DNA of 62,386 nucleotides from Symsagittifera roscoffensis (GCF_963678635.1 NC_087067.1:45453629-45516014), one strand, 5' to 3'. Shown: positions 40,519-52,135, counted from the first letter of the stretch. Notes: a model not told the origin generated them from the sequence alone. A program made the numbers and translations.

Positions 40519-40632
40519 CGGGAGGCGTTCCCGAGGAGCGTAGCGACGAGCAACGCCGGGTTAGCTATTGCCCCTTAAACCAAACGGCCATGCCTTAATA
40601 TTTCGAAGGACATGATATGAAATGTTTCACGG
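40519..40632 (-). repeat. internal inverted repeat, right arm
   Basis: Reverse-complement partner of 36918-37031, equal in length and 109/114 identical. The high identity contrasts with the divergence in the inner part of the Polinton TIRs, suggesting recent origin or gene conversion between arms. Confidence 0.95.
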
Positions 40633-41340
40633 GACACCGAATGACATGAAGGAAACTTTGATTCCGATATCTTTTACACATTCAAATGACAATCTATGCT
40701 TATCATGCATCGGTAACTATCAAGGTGTCAAATTTGCAAAATTTTCATTTTTTAAGTTTACTATTTTTTCAACTTAATTAGTTAGTTGAGGGCTTTACTT
40801 TCTGAATACTTTTATCTCATAAATCTACTTTTTATTATACCTATTTACGCAAACCAAGAAGTGGGCTTGAAATCATTAGGAAATTACTGTTTCACGGTTA
40901 AAATTAGTCAGAAAAAGTTTTAGGCTCTATCTGAATCATTCTAAGCATTAAATTTTGTAATTTAGTGCTGAAATGTTAATTGAAAGTCTAAACCAGTCGC
41001 CTAAAAAAAGCCAAAATTTTATCGCTAACCCTTAAAATTAACAGCAAAAGTTTGAGGCTGTAAATGAATCAGTTTTTAGTATACAAAACCCCTCCACTTG
41101 AGCAGAGTGATGAGACATATAGAGCTTAAAGCTAGAATAAACCCTGTTTTTGGAAAGGAAAAGACTTATTGCCAAGACGGCGAAGTATAACTCTCGTTAA
41201 TGGCTTCTACTTGCCCTTACCCGCAAAGTTTTTTGGTGCTAGTCACTTCTCGCTTTTGCTTTTCCATAACCAGTTCTACTTGAAATTCTCCTAAATTTTC
41301 TTGAAATTTTCCTGAATTACTTCAGTAACTTCAACAAACA
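40633..41340. other. 5' flank of the polymerase gene
   Basis: Non-coding, AT-rich. It presumably holds the polymerase promoter, but no strong TATA box is visible; GAAGTATAACT near 41184 is the best weak candidate. Confidence 0.35.
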
Positions 41341-42380
41341 ATGCCGAACTCTACTTCTATCGCGACACCTGTTCCTTGCCAGCAGTGCGGAAAAATACTG
41401 AGCTCTAAAAGGAACTTGAGAAGACATGAGCAAAAAGTTCACAAGATCCTTCCTCCCCCTCCTCCTCAAACTGTTTGCGATGAGTGTCTAGAGTCATTCG
41501 AGAGTTTGTCGGAAGCCCGAGAGCACGTCGAGCTGGTACATGACATGACTTCGAATAGTCATTGTATCTATTGCCATACAATATTTCTCACCGCGGAAAG
41601 CTATGGACAACACTTGCTGAAGAAGCACGCATTGCCTGTTTGGGACGGCATTGAGACGACGTCTTCCGCTGCCCCAACGGAAAGCGCGTTCAGAGGCAAA
41701 TTGCGTCGATACGATCTCAAAGTTGGTGAAAAAGAAATGGATTTGCTTCAAGTCATGATGCAAAACAAGGAGGAAATAGATGCTCTTATACTGGAAAGGG
41801 TCAAAGAGGGTCCGAACAAGGTGCAATTCCATGTGGAAGTGGGAATGATCAAAATTCCCACTGTGCAAGACGGGGACAGTGGAAACTTCGAAAGGACCAT
41901 GCTGTTTCTGAACACTAAGACATTGACAGTGTACTTCGAGGGAATAGCTGGGGTTCAATTCTTGGAACTGATTGAACATATGGTCAACCAAGTCAATTCG
42001 TTCTCTTCTCATGGTAGCGGATGGATTATTGACAGAATTGAAAAAATGCAAATCAGTTTCGCGGCCTTCTCACCAATAAGAGCAGGATCCTACCTCGAGC
42101 TACCTGATGCACTCAGCGCAGCATCTACTCTGCTCACAAATATCAACACTAAAGATGATGACCGTTGCTTTCTCTACTCCTTTGTTGCCGCATATCACAA
42201 TGTGAATGAGCCGGCCCTCTACCCCACATCTAGACGGTGGCTGGAGAAAAACAAAGTCTCAACCTACAATCTCGACAAAGAAGGAATTGTGAAAATCAAT
42301 GGGGAATACGAAATGCCAATGGGTCTGATGGATATGGACAGATTTGAAAAGTTGAACAATTGTCAAATCAACGTCTTCCG

Positions 42381-42501
42381 GTAAGCAAATTCTAATTTCC
42401 TTCTAAAAATTTTAAAATTCCTTCAATAATGTTCTTCACCTATTCAAACACCCTTTTTATTTCATTTCAAACCTAGGTATAAAAATTATTTTTCTGTTCA
42501 G
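42381..42501 (+). other. intron 1 of the polymerase gene
   Basis: 121 bp, donor CCG|GTAAGC, acceptor TTTTTCTGTTCAG|G, phase 2. Removing it joins the NVFR end of exon 1 to a YNDGELLPIRVSS segment, the expected continuation. Confidence 0.85.
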
Positions 42502-45074
42502 GTACAACGATGGCGAATTGTTGCCCATAAGAGTATCGAGCAGATTCACTACTAGCCTGATTGTGGACTTGTTGCTGCTGACAGATGGATCAAAATATCA
42601 CTATGTGTTGATAAGTGATCTCCAGAAACTGGTCGAGTACGTGCGGCACAAAGTGCACCGATTTCAATCTGAGATTTGTCGCAAATGTTTCCACACATGC
42701 GCTTCATTCGAAACTTTGAGAAGACATCAAGAACTGTGCTACCAAGACGAAGATGTCGTCATAACAATGCCCAAGCCGGGAAAAGATGACCACAAGTTCA
42801 AAAACTTAACAGCTCGTTGGTACGTACCCAGAGTAATCTACTTTGATTTGGAGTCACTGCTCTTACCAGTATACGGACCGCAACCTGATCCGCGAAAATC
42901 TAGCACGCAAACAATTGAAATCCATCAACCGTGCGGCTACGCGTTAGCAGTAATCGAATTTGGGAAAAAAGACCTGTTAAAGTTTGAGCTTAAAAGAGGA
43001 CCGAATGTGATGGAAGAGCTAATTAGCTCCCTTGAATCGTTAGCGAGACAAATTTACGTAGAAAAAAGGAAATATTACACTTTCACTGGTATAACAGACC
43101 AGGAACGGGAAGATGCTACAATTTGTTGGATATGCGAGAATGATTTTTCCGACAATGATCAAGTGGTACTTGATCATTGCCATTACACCAACAAGTTTCT
43201 GGGTTGGGCACACAATGAGTGTAACGTTAATAGAAAAATAACAAATTACATTCCAGTGGTAGCTCATAATTTGTCAAATTATGATTTACACTTTATAATC
43301 AAAGCGCTGGCAAAAAGCGATTCGGAAAACACTTTTTCCGTAATACCCGCATCTGAAGAAAAATATATATCCTTGACAATCTCAGTCTACATAAAAACGT
43401 ACACGGACAAAAACGGAAAAATCAAAAAACTCTACGAAAATCTGAGATTCATCGATTCGTATAGGTTCATGCTGGCATCGTTGGCAAAACTTGTCGATAA
43501 TTTGCCCAACGAAAAGTTTTTTCTGCTGGAGAACTATTTTGAAAAACTCGGCCACTCACGTGAAAAAGTCAGTCTGTTGAAACAGAAAGGGCATTACCCC
43601 TACTCATACTTCAACTCATTCGAAAAATTCCGAGAAACTCGCCTTCCCCCACGAGCAATGTGGAAAAATAGTCTAACAGGAGGGGATGTGAGTGTTTCAA
43701 GAAGCGAGTACAATCATGCCCTTAAAGTTTTCACCGAACTGAAGTGTGGCTCACTTGGTGATTACCACGAATTGTACTTGACTACAGATGTGCTATTGCT
43801 TGCTTCCGTTTTCGAAGCTTTTCGTGAAGTTTGCTATCAAACATACGGGCTGGATTGCGCCTGTTACTTCACGGCAAGTAACCTTTCCGGGGACGCCTTT
43901 CTAAAAGTTTGTAAGCCCGAACTGAAACTCTTAACGGACCGTGAACATCTAGACCTTGTGCAGCGAATGATACGAGGAGGCATGTCGTCGATTTACGCGC
44001 GCCGATTTTACAAAGCAAACAATAAATACCTCGACGATTTTTCGCCCTCAGAACCATCAAGCTACATCCTCAATATTGATGCAAACAATTTGTACGGGGG
44101 GATAATGAAACACTGCCCTTTGCCCTTAAACGATTTTTCAATAGTTGAAAAAAGTCTGGCAGACATACTGCTCACCAGCGAAACATCAGAATGGGGTTAT
44201 ATAGTTGAAGTCAATTTAACCATACCCGAAGAGCTTCACGACTTCTTTGCTGATTACCCCCTTGCCCCCTCTCGTGAAGTAGTGGACATCGGTGCAATGA
44301 GCAACGAGCAAGTCGACATGTTGGGAAAATTGGGAATCACCACACTGCCAAAAGTGCCAAAGCTTCTACAGACCTTGCATCCTAAAGAAGGTTATGTTTT
44401 GCACTACCTTACCCTAAAATTGTACCATGAGCTAGGAATGAAAATAACTCACCTCGGAAAAGTTCTTCAGTTCCGCCAAAGTCACTGGATGGCACCCTTT
44501 GTCGACCTCAACACCCGCCTACGAAAAGCCGCGGTAAATAAATTCCAGGAGAACTTCTACAAGCTAATTGTTAATTCAGCTTTCGGTAAGACAATGGAGT
44601 CTAAGTTAGGAAGAAAGAAGCTGGAGATTGTAAGGAATGAGAGAGAACTTTTACAAAAAACAGCTCTGAGCACAATGAAAAGCTTTCAAATCATTGACGA
44701 TCAATAAGCCACAATTAGCTTTTCAGTAACAAAAATATTGTGGGATAAACCTATGATAGTTGGTGCGACCATCCTAGACCTCGCCAAGCGTTTCATGTTT
44801 CAGTTTCACTATCAAAAAATGAAACCAAATCTAAACTTGGAACTCCTTTACTCCGACACGGATAGTTTTATTTACGCCATAAAAACTGATGACGTTTACC
44901 GAGACTTGGAGAAAATAAAAGCTGATTTCGACTTTTCAAATTACGATAAGGACCATTTCTTGTTCGAGGATACCAACAAGAAAGTTGTGCTGAAGTTCAA
45001 AGACGAGACTGGTGGGAAGCCGATCAGAGAATTCATCGCCCTAAAACCGAAACTATATTCGGTCGTCCTTAATG

Positions 45075-45403
45075 GTAAATAAAATTTAAGCCACCCTTCC
45101 ACCCCCCATTCCTACCTTTTACAGAACAAAAATACCACCACCAACCTACCTACACCCCTTAATTTGTTGCATTAAACTATGGGCATTTAGCTGATTTAGG
45201 CAACATTATACAATGTTGCCTAAACGTTGATTTATCTGACAACATATTCCCTCTTGTTTCCTCTTTTTTAATCATAATTTAGAGTCTTCTGCTCTTTTTT
45301 GGTAAAATGAATCAAATTTTGTTCGGTATAAATTGAGTTGCTGAAGTGAAATGAAGCTATCCCCAACGTTGTAGAAAAGAATAATAATTTTGCTATTGTT
45401 TAG
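45075..45403 (+). other. intron 2 of the polymerase gene
   Basis: 329 bp, donor AATG|GTAAAT, acceptor TATTGTTTAG|AA, phase 1. The exon 3 start GTQKLSAKGIKRS is the usual region following the KPKLYS motif in Maverick polymerases. A stop lies just inside the intron, so splicing is needed to reach exon 3. Confidence 0.8.
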
Positions 45404-46012
45404 AAGGCACTCAAAAATTGAGTGCCAAAGGAATTAAACGGAGTGCACAGAGAGAACTGGTCCACCAAACCTTCAGGGACACATTATTCACTGGAAAAAC
45501 AATGAGAGTATACAACTATAATATAGTTTCGAAAGGTCACACCAATATGACAGTGAAACAAAACAAACTTGCATTATCACCATTCGACTCAAAACGTTTT
45601 CTACTTTTCGACGGAATTTCGACAGTGCCCTTTGGCCATAAAGCCGCTGAAGAAAATGCTTTTCTAGAAGACATTTACATGGACACCGAGTGGGCCAACT
45701 CATACAATGAAACTGATAACAGTTCTCCCGATTTTACACTCCCGGATTGGGGATTTTTACAGCGGCCCTACTCAGAAGCAGAGCTGCAAGAAGAAGAAGA
45801 AGCTTCTAGTAGCCGAGTCCGTGAACGTCCCCCTATAAAAAACCCATTTATTTTATCTGAAGCTTCAGAAGAACGACCATCTAAAAAACACCGCAAAGAA
45901 AACCAAAACAATAAACATTAAAGTCTGAAACATATATTTTCAGATGATTTTTACTCTTCGTCCTTTTTATACTTCGACTTGTATATGTTTTGGTTTTTAC
46001 CAATTTACAACT

Positions 46013-46018
46013 AATAAA
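46013..46018 (+). terminator. poly(A) signal of the polymerase gene
   Basis: AATAAA 92 bp past the polymerase stop and inside the right TIR boundary. Confidence 0.5.
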
Positions 46019-46300
46019 ATACTCGTATTGAGCTCAATCACTGTTTTAACATAAATAGCTTCAGGCAAATAAACTAGTAGACACAAACCAAGTGTTAATT
46101 CAAACAAATGTGTGAAATCCTTAGGCTTGTTTTGAATAATAAACTTTAATAGCATGACAAATCTTTGACGAAAAGAAAGAAAGCCAGGAAATGATATCCA
46201 CATGAAACTAGGACGAAAAAAGAAAAGTTCAGGAATTAGGACGATTAATTTTAATTATCGCGGGAAAAGGGACCGCTTTCAAAGGAATTAGAAGGAATTA

Positions 46301-46514
46301 TTGTATCGCGTCCCGGTTGTTGAGCTCAGCTTAACAAGATCCTAAGGAGGGGGTCTTTTACTTTAGGGGTGGGAACTTGCGATCATTTACAAAATCCTAG
46401 GATAGGGGTCCTCCAAAAAATTAAGGACCCCTTTCCTAGGATTTTGCTTTACGTGAGGACCCCCCCCTTAGGAAGGACCCCCCCTTAGGATCCGGGACAC
46501 GATACAATACTACT
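46301..46514 (-). repeat. Polinton right terminal inverted repeat
   Basis: Inverted copy of 28200-28424. It starts TTGTATCGCGTCCC on its inner side and ends at CTACT on its outer side. It contains the same AAAATCCTAGGA-based hairpin. G/C-run lengths differ from the left copy. Confidence 0.93.
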
Positions 46515-46635
46515 TAGGTTGAATGTTATTTCTGAGAAAGGCAAAGCCTATAGCGTAAATCATATGAATGTTGATAAATATTTCTTTGATTAGAATTTGC
46601 CTTTGTCAAAAAAACGACGTTTTAATTTCAGCCTT

Positions 46636-46980
46636 CAGGGCGGATTTAGGAGGGGAAGGGACGGGGGCGGGGCGGACGTCCTTCTCTTCAGAAATTCGAC
46701 CCCCTGCCGATCCATTTTTGGTGACGGACCCTAAAATTTTTCTAACGACGACTTCGGCGCCAATATATACTAATTTTGAGGGGGGAGCGCTCGCCGAAAA
46801 AACGCGATTTTCAAAATTTTGCCTCCGGCGCAGAAATTTTGGCCAAAACAGGGTCTTTTTAGTGCTGGGAGAGCTCAGAAAATCAATCTCAATTTGGTCG
46901 ACCTAAAAAAAATGGTCGACAAAATTTTCGAAATTTTTTGAAAATCCGCCCCCTTCGAGAAAATTCTAGATCCGCCCCTG
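46636..46980. mobile_element. hAT MITE related to the 15351 element
   Basis: The termini are CAGGGCGGATTTAGG and CTAGATCCGCCCCTG. The flanks are TCAGCCTT (46628-46635) and TCTGCCTT (46981-46988), an 8-bp duplication with one change. It is 345 bp without ORF. The interior AGAAATTCGACCCCCTGCC segment is shared with 20497-20898. It sits about 120 bp outside the Polinton. Confidence 0.82.
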
Positions 46981-46988
46981 TCTGCCTT

Positions 46989-47396
46989 AAAACTAAGGCA
47001 AATATGTAGTTTTTGCCTCAATATGCGCTTAAAAAGTTTAAAAAAAGTATTTACTTTTTTCCGCTCCCTGCTGGTCACATACGTGTCTGTGTATAAATCT
47101 TTCGTGGTTTCTTGTGGCCTGTTGAACTTTGTAGCAAAAACATAATTGTCGCCTTTCAAGGGTTACAAAATTTTGTAGCAGATTTTTATTTTTCAGCTTG
47201 AAATTTTAGTTGCAATTCGAACTTACCTGCTTAGTTTCCTTCATGGCTTTCAGCATAAGAAATGCATTTCGACAGCAATCCGCACTTTTGAAAGTCGGGT
47301 CTTATGACAAACTCAAATTGGTCTATTATGGGAACTTATTATATTTTGATATAACTACAGCTTAAGATTCCTAGATTGTAGTGGATGCTTATTTTA
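46989..47396. other. non-coding DNA
   Basis: Nothing recognised. Confidence 0.45.
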
Positions 47397-47820
47397 GCAA
47401 CCATTGAAAACGGGGAGAAAATTTGTATTCCGGTGTTTTTTTTGTTTGTCACGCAAAATCAGTAACCAAAATTAATCATCGGAGTGATATATCAAAATCC
47501 AGTTCTTTCAGTCGTGATTCAAATTACACTAAAAATTAACTAAGAAATTAACAGTGTCGAGAAAAACTGGTATAAGTTTTTGATTTCAGTTTTAATTTAA
47601 CCTCGAGCGAGTATGCGAAAAATCCAATGAAAGGGCTGGTTTTTTTGTAGAAAATCAGCCGCGCAAATTTAGCTTAACTGCGATAAAATTATTCCTCGAT
47701 ATTCTACCATCTTGGGAAAAATTTTCAAACATATAAAAAAACGTCTGCAAAAATTGAAAAAAATTTAGGATATTTTTCTTAATTTTCGTTTGAATTGTTT
47801 TTCTAGTAATTTAAAAGCGT
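47397..47820 (+). repeat. direct repeat X, left copy
   Basis: Diverged direct copy of 55790-56235. Shared segments in order: GGGAG.AA.TTTGTATTC, CGCAAAATCAG, AATCATCGGA, CGTGATTCAAAT, ACAGTGTCGAGAAAAAC and GCGCAAATTTAG-like. It lies outside the Bel/Pao LTR. DNA at 47821-48403 shows nothing. Confidence 0.65.
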
Positions 47821-48408
47821 TGTCCAATTTGAAGGTTTGGACAACACTTGCCTGTTTTTCTATGAGTTCTGAATTTCTCTAAATTCTAGACTTTGGTTCT
47901 GTTCATTTGTTTTCATTCAAACTGATGAAGTTTGAAGGCATCTGCGAGCAATTTGTATAATAGAAAATCTAAGACTGTTGACCGCGAGTGATGGATAACC
48001 TATCAGATACTCATCCAGCCTATGTATACTGCAAACTTGGCTATATTGTGTGCAGACCTCAAATCATTTACTTAGAGGGTACCATTGACTGGAGCTACGG
48101 CTAGATATTGATATACGGAATATAAGTGTTTTGTCAACGATTATATGTGAGAGAACCAATGACTGTTATTCCTTCGCCGTTTTTTTTGCGCCGTAAATCA
48201 ATGGTCTTTGAGCACCAAATGTTGCAGTTGCTATTGCCAAAAAGTAGGCTCGAAGAAATGCTCGTACTTGTTAATCACGACCAATAGTTAGGCTAGTTTA
48301 AAATGGTTGTGAAGTGTTTGAAGTGTCGCAGGACAGGATGTGAAGGTTGTATTGTTGAAGACACAGTAGAAATCTTCGAGTATGACGCCGGTAAAAAAGT
48401 TTGAGCAG

Positions 48409-48886
48409 TTCCCTGGTCTAACTCTCTAAAGGCAACATGAATTATTAATAATTGAGAGACAAGAGAACTAAGATGGGGACAGTGAAGGACTGTGGGGGAC
48501 AGCAATCGTACCAAACTCTCAGTATTTCACATGAGATGAGGGAGAGGGAGATTGAGAGCTCTTTTAATGGTATGGCTATCCTTCCTTAACAAACATACAT
48601 GTCTGCTTGAGACATTTGAATTAATACCCAAAACATAAAAAAAAACTACTTACCTGAATGATTGGATTTGCTTCTACTTAGCTGAATGACTGGAATTTTT
48701 ACCGAAAACATAAAAAACTACTAAGCTGTGTGACTGGACTTGCTTGCTACGGTAAATGAAATTGTAGTTGAAATTTGATTATATAGATTTAGCTGTGAAA
48801 ATTGCGATTAAAAGTCTTTGCTTTTTGGAAAGTTTTTTAATTTTGGGAGTACTGTTTTTGACACATACGTCATAAAGACGGGAACA
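48409..48886 (-). repeat. 3' LTR of the Bel/Pao element
   Basis: Aligns with 55230-55552 through TCTAAAGGCA, GAGAGACAAGAGAA, GGGGACAGTGAAG, TTGAAATTTGATTATAT and the GGGAACA end. It is about 155 bp longer owing to an internal duplication around 48590-48735 (GAATGACTGG and CATAAAAAACTACT repeated). Confidence 0.8.
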
Positions 48887-49055
48887 TAGAGGGACCCATT
48901 TGGAGGTTGCTAATTGTCGGTTGTGTAGAAGGCATGTCGTTGCAGTCGAAGACTTGTCCGTAATCAGTTTGACAACTGATGGGTTTATTGGTGAATTGTT
49001 TAGTTTTATACTACATCCATCCTGTTGTCATTGATGAAGTTGCTGTTGATGAATT

Positions 49056-50190
49056 TTAAAGCAGGTTTGACGAGGCAACCATGGTTCTTCTGTTTTGCAC
49101 AATTTTCTTGTTGAATCTGAACCAGGAATTGTACGGAGTACCCGTACCATGCGCCAAAGGCCACGAGGAGTGTGGTCTTAGAGAATTCGGCTTAGGTCTC
49201 TTGGTTGTAAGCTCTCGTCGGACTTCGTCCATTTTCATCGTCCGCTGAGTGTACCGCCGAGTATTCGCGTTGTCTAAGAGTTTGCGTAGAAGTCGTTGCC
49301 AGAAGTGCTTAGTGAGAGCTTGTGCCTGTTTTCACGAAGTCTTTGTTCATTATATATCGCGGTTGAAACAAACCCGTTGGCAGATTCACAGAAGGTGGTC
49401 TAAGCAGGAAATGAATAGGCATGAGAGGTTCCGAATCTTTGATAAGTTTTTGAAGGGGTGAGAGTTCATGACTGCTTCTACTTGGCAGACAAAGGTTTAC
49501 AAAGTATCGTCGCTGAGTTTGCTTGATCCGATTAATTTGTAGAAGCAAGCCTTGAAAATTTTAACCAATTTTTCCCAAGATCCTCCAAAGTGTGGTGCGG
49601 CGGATGCGTTGAATTTCCATTTCATTCCAAACAGTTCGATTTGACCTTTGATTTGCTTAGATTCTTGAAGTTACATTGCTGGAGAAGTTGCTCGAATTCG
49701 CTGCTGACTCCAACGAAATTTTTTCTGTTTTCAGATCGTATATAGTTTCCTTTTCCACGTCGGGCGATCAAGCGTCGAAGAACTTGAAGAGCGCAGCCCG
49801 ATTTGATGAAGTTGCAGATTTCAGTGTGTACCACTCGAGTAACCAGGCAAGTGAAGAGCAAAACATACCTTTTGGAAAAAACTACGTTGGGCACAATGAA
49901 GTCAACTCCTGTTGTGAAGAAAGGGTAAGTGTTTTCCTGTATTGGCTATCTGGCAAGAAGTAAACTGGCCATTAGAGGGTAATTGGTTGCAGGCGTAGTC
50001 GGTGGCATGGTAGGCACTGACGGATAATTCTCAGTGTCTAGGTCTAGACGTGCCAGAATTTTTTTTGAATGAAGAATCCAGAAGTCCTGTTATACGATGC
50101 TTCGCTATGTTCCAATCCACAATGTATGTTGCTGTCGTGAATATGCTCTAAAACTAGGCGATTGAATTGTTGTTCTGTGTCCATGATTAC
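49056..50190 (-). pseudogene. Bel/Pao integrase remnant
   Basis: Minus-strand fragments: an HHCC-like zinc region around 50000-50190 (H...HIHDSNIHCG, later RQCLPCHR), the integrase core at 49622-49894 (YVLLFTCLVTRVVHTEI and LRRLIARRGK), and C-terminal pieces at 49309-49548 and 49056-49238 resembling the PLTPGHFLIG and LHPG regions. Several frameshifts separate them. Confidence 0.75.
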
Positions 50191-50519
50191 CAGTTGTTGC
50201 ATTGTCTGTCGTCCTTTAATTCGAAGAAAAACATGATAGTCGAAGAATGGGCAGAGTGATTATATATGGCGGATATTGGTTTCGATTTTTGGATGATGTC
50301 AATTTCTTTAGGCTAATTCTCGGTTTAACAAATCTTTACAATGGAATGAAACGCATCGGCGAGCTCCTGAAACTTGAACTGGCGTTGTTCTTTCGCTATG
50401 AGGTTTTGCACAAGGGGGTTGACAAATGCTGTCAGTTTTAAAGCTTGTGCCCATGTGCTGAATAATTTGTAGTCAATCATTATTGAGATTGGTTGTCTAC
50501 TGAGGTTGGCTCTCTGTCG

Positions 50520-51083
50520 CTAGAACATCTGTCGAAGGCTGTATTTTTCTTTGAGCGGGCCAACTTGATAAAGGTTGTCTATCGAAGACTGGTCCTTCGA
50601 ACCATCGAGAATCAGCTGCCATGTTGCACGTTTTGTAACCACTTTTCTATGTTCGGCAGGATTGTTTTTGCTGGGTACGCATCCCCAATTGTTCTGCGAT
50701 ATCGAGTTCAAGATGAATTTGGGGTGGTTGGCAATGAATATCCTGTTGCGTCGATTTGGAAAGTTGATCCAATGCAAAACGGTCTTGCTGTCTGTCCAGA
50801 GTGTTGTGCTCTCAATCAATATTCCTTTTGACAAAGCTTGCAACTTAAGCTCCATTTGTTGCCTCTTCTAGTTCCAAGTTCAGTATTGTTATCCTTTTGA
50901 GGGGGCTACTCGTGCTTTTTTGATGATGAATTTTCTTTCCACTGTTATTTCGGCATGGGTGATACTTAAGTAGGCATCTGATGCAAGGGCAAGCTTCGAA
51001 GCGTCGTTGAACACATAAAGTTGCATGCCGAGAAAATTTTTTCCCATTCTGAAGTAATTCTTTGGCAGCCAAATCTCTTTCAA
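50520..51083 (-). pseudogene. Bel/Pao RNase H remnant
   Basis: Two frames hold the domain: 50889-51083 (QLYVFNDASKLALASDAYL, then KKARVAP) and 50520-50855 (ELKLQALSKG, LWTDSKTVLHWI, WGCVPSKNNPAEH). The catalytic D of DAS and the TDS motif are visible. A frameshift lies near 50860. Confidence 0.8.
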
Positions 51084-51542
51084 ATGTTTGCGTTCGTCAA
51101 TTCATTCGTTGAGATCCGTCAGAGTTTCCAGGTTTGGGGTTTTTTTCCTCACTGAAGTTTCGTGGTCCAAGCAAGTTGAAGTGTTTTCCGAAGCTTAACG
51201 TCAATGGCATGGTTATTCCAAGTGGATCGAAGATTGAAGAAACAAACTCGAGGTCTTTTTGTCGATCGTCGGAAATCTCTTGGCTTTCACGAGAAAAAGG
51301 TCTTTGCCGTGCCTCCACCTGATTTCTGGAAATCTTTCGAGAAATTTCTGTATGATGTGAGGCTGTCGCTGTTTCTGATGTCATTTTCCTTGACGGTCCT
51401 TAGAAACTGTTTAGAGTTAGATCTACACTTTGTCAAATTGTAACCTATGCGGCTAAACATTGTTTTGAGGTGTTTCATCAATCTGGTGGCATCAGCAGGC
51501 GTTAATACTGCTTTGTAGAGGATGTCCAACTAGATGTTTTTT

Positions 51543-51938
51543 TTATGGTTTGAACCAAACTGCGGTATTTGTCGGCATTCTCTTCGGCACTTTGTCGACT
51601 TGGCATTCTCTTTGGCATCCTCTGTGTTTTAATCCTAGGAAGTATATAACTATCTTCGTCGGGTTTTTAGACTCGTTCTCAAGGAGTGCTGAGTTGTACC
51701 CTAATCCGTTGCATTCATATCCGCAGATGAAAGATTTTGCATCTCTGGAGTCAATTCGCTGTAAATGGTTCAACTTCCCCGATTGCGACATGTCCGTGTA
51801 GTCCATTGTAGCATAAAAGAGTCCGACCCAATCTAACCAATTTTGCTGGTTTTTGTCGATTACAAAAAGCTTGACAATTTGAACTGCTTTTCTGAATGTC
51901 TTTGAAAAAAATTGATGGTTGCTGATGTCGGGCTGCAC
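51543..51938 (-). pseudogene. gag fragment inserted within RT
   Basis: 131 codons resembling the gag (DUF1759-type) region of Bel/Pao: KLNHLQRIDSRDAKSFICGY, then GLGYNSALL. The DNA at 51633-51724 is repeated at about 53820-53913, inside the region where gag is expected. Confidence 0.65.
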
Positions 51939-51957
51939 TGATCCTTGTCTCCCATTT

Positions 51958-52135
51958 TGAGTTGCAATGAAAGCTTTGCATTCTCTTTGACATCTTCAAC
52001 ACAAGATGAATCGGTTGCACCAAAAATGTGGCTATTACACAAGATGAACCATTTTGAGGTGCAATGAAAGCTTGGCATTCTCTTTGACATCTTCAACACA
52101 AGATGAATCAGTTGCACCAAAAAGGTGGCTATTAC
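51958..52135. repeat. 109-bp tandem duplication in the Bel/Pao element
   Basis: CATTCTCTTTGACATCTTCAA through GCACCAAAAA.GTGGCTATTAC occurs at 51980-52036 and again at 52076-52135, with intervening sequence also partly repeated. It sits at the junction of RT and inserted gag sequence. Confidence 0.65.

Larger units (their letters stand above)
41341..45921 (+). pseudogene. protein-primed family B DNA polymerase, three exons, one in-frame stop
   Basis: Exons are 41341-42380, 42502-45074 and 45404-45921 (GT-AG introns of 121 and 329 bp); both junctions keep frame, giving 1,377 codons including the final stop. The N terminus has three C2H2 zinc fingers (first C13, C16, H29, H34). Exonuclease motifs: FDLESL (Exo I), HNLSNYDLHF (Exo II), YLTTDVLLL (Exo III). 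An HNH-like zinc insert lies between Exo I and II (CWIC...LDHCHYTNKF...HNECN). Polymerase motifs: NIDANNLYGG (A), KLIVNSAFGKT (B), YSDTDSF (C). A TAA at 44705-44707 (codon 1,082) falls between motifs B and C in the same frame as the downstream part, so the product would lose the catalytic DTD. Otherwise the frame is intact, so the mutation is recent. The C terminus is Glu/Ser-rich, then basic. Confidence 0.93.
28200..46514 (+). mobile_element. complete Polinton/Maverick (adintovirus-like) element
   Basis: The element begins AGTAGTATTG and ends CAATACTACT, as Polintons begin AG and end CT. It is flanked by TAGGTT at 28194-28199 and 46515-46520, the 6-bp target duplication typical of the group. 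Terminal inverted repeats are about 215-225 bp. The 18,315-bp interior holds 18 genes, including the diagnostic set: family B DNA polymerase, retroviral-type integrase, FtsK/HerA-like packaging ATPase, adenain-like cysteine protease, and double and single jelly-roll capsid proteins. Such elements are thought to be both transposons and virus genomes. All genes are open except the polymerase, which has one nonsense codon. Confidence 0.97.

Noticed and set aside
44738-45082. Separate short gene after the polymerase stop
   Set aside because: It is in the same frame as the upstream polymerase and carries motif C; it is the continuation after a nonsense codon.
45418-45921. Independent 167-aa gene
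   Set aside because: It is exon 3 of the polymerase, joined in frame by the 45075-45403 intron.
45997-46203. 68-codon minus-strand ORF near the right TIR
   Set aside because: No family resemblance, overlaps the polymerase poly(A) signal region, likely chance.
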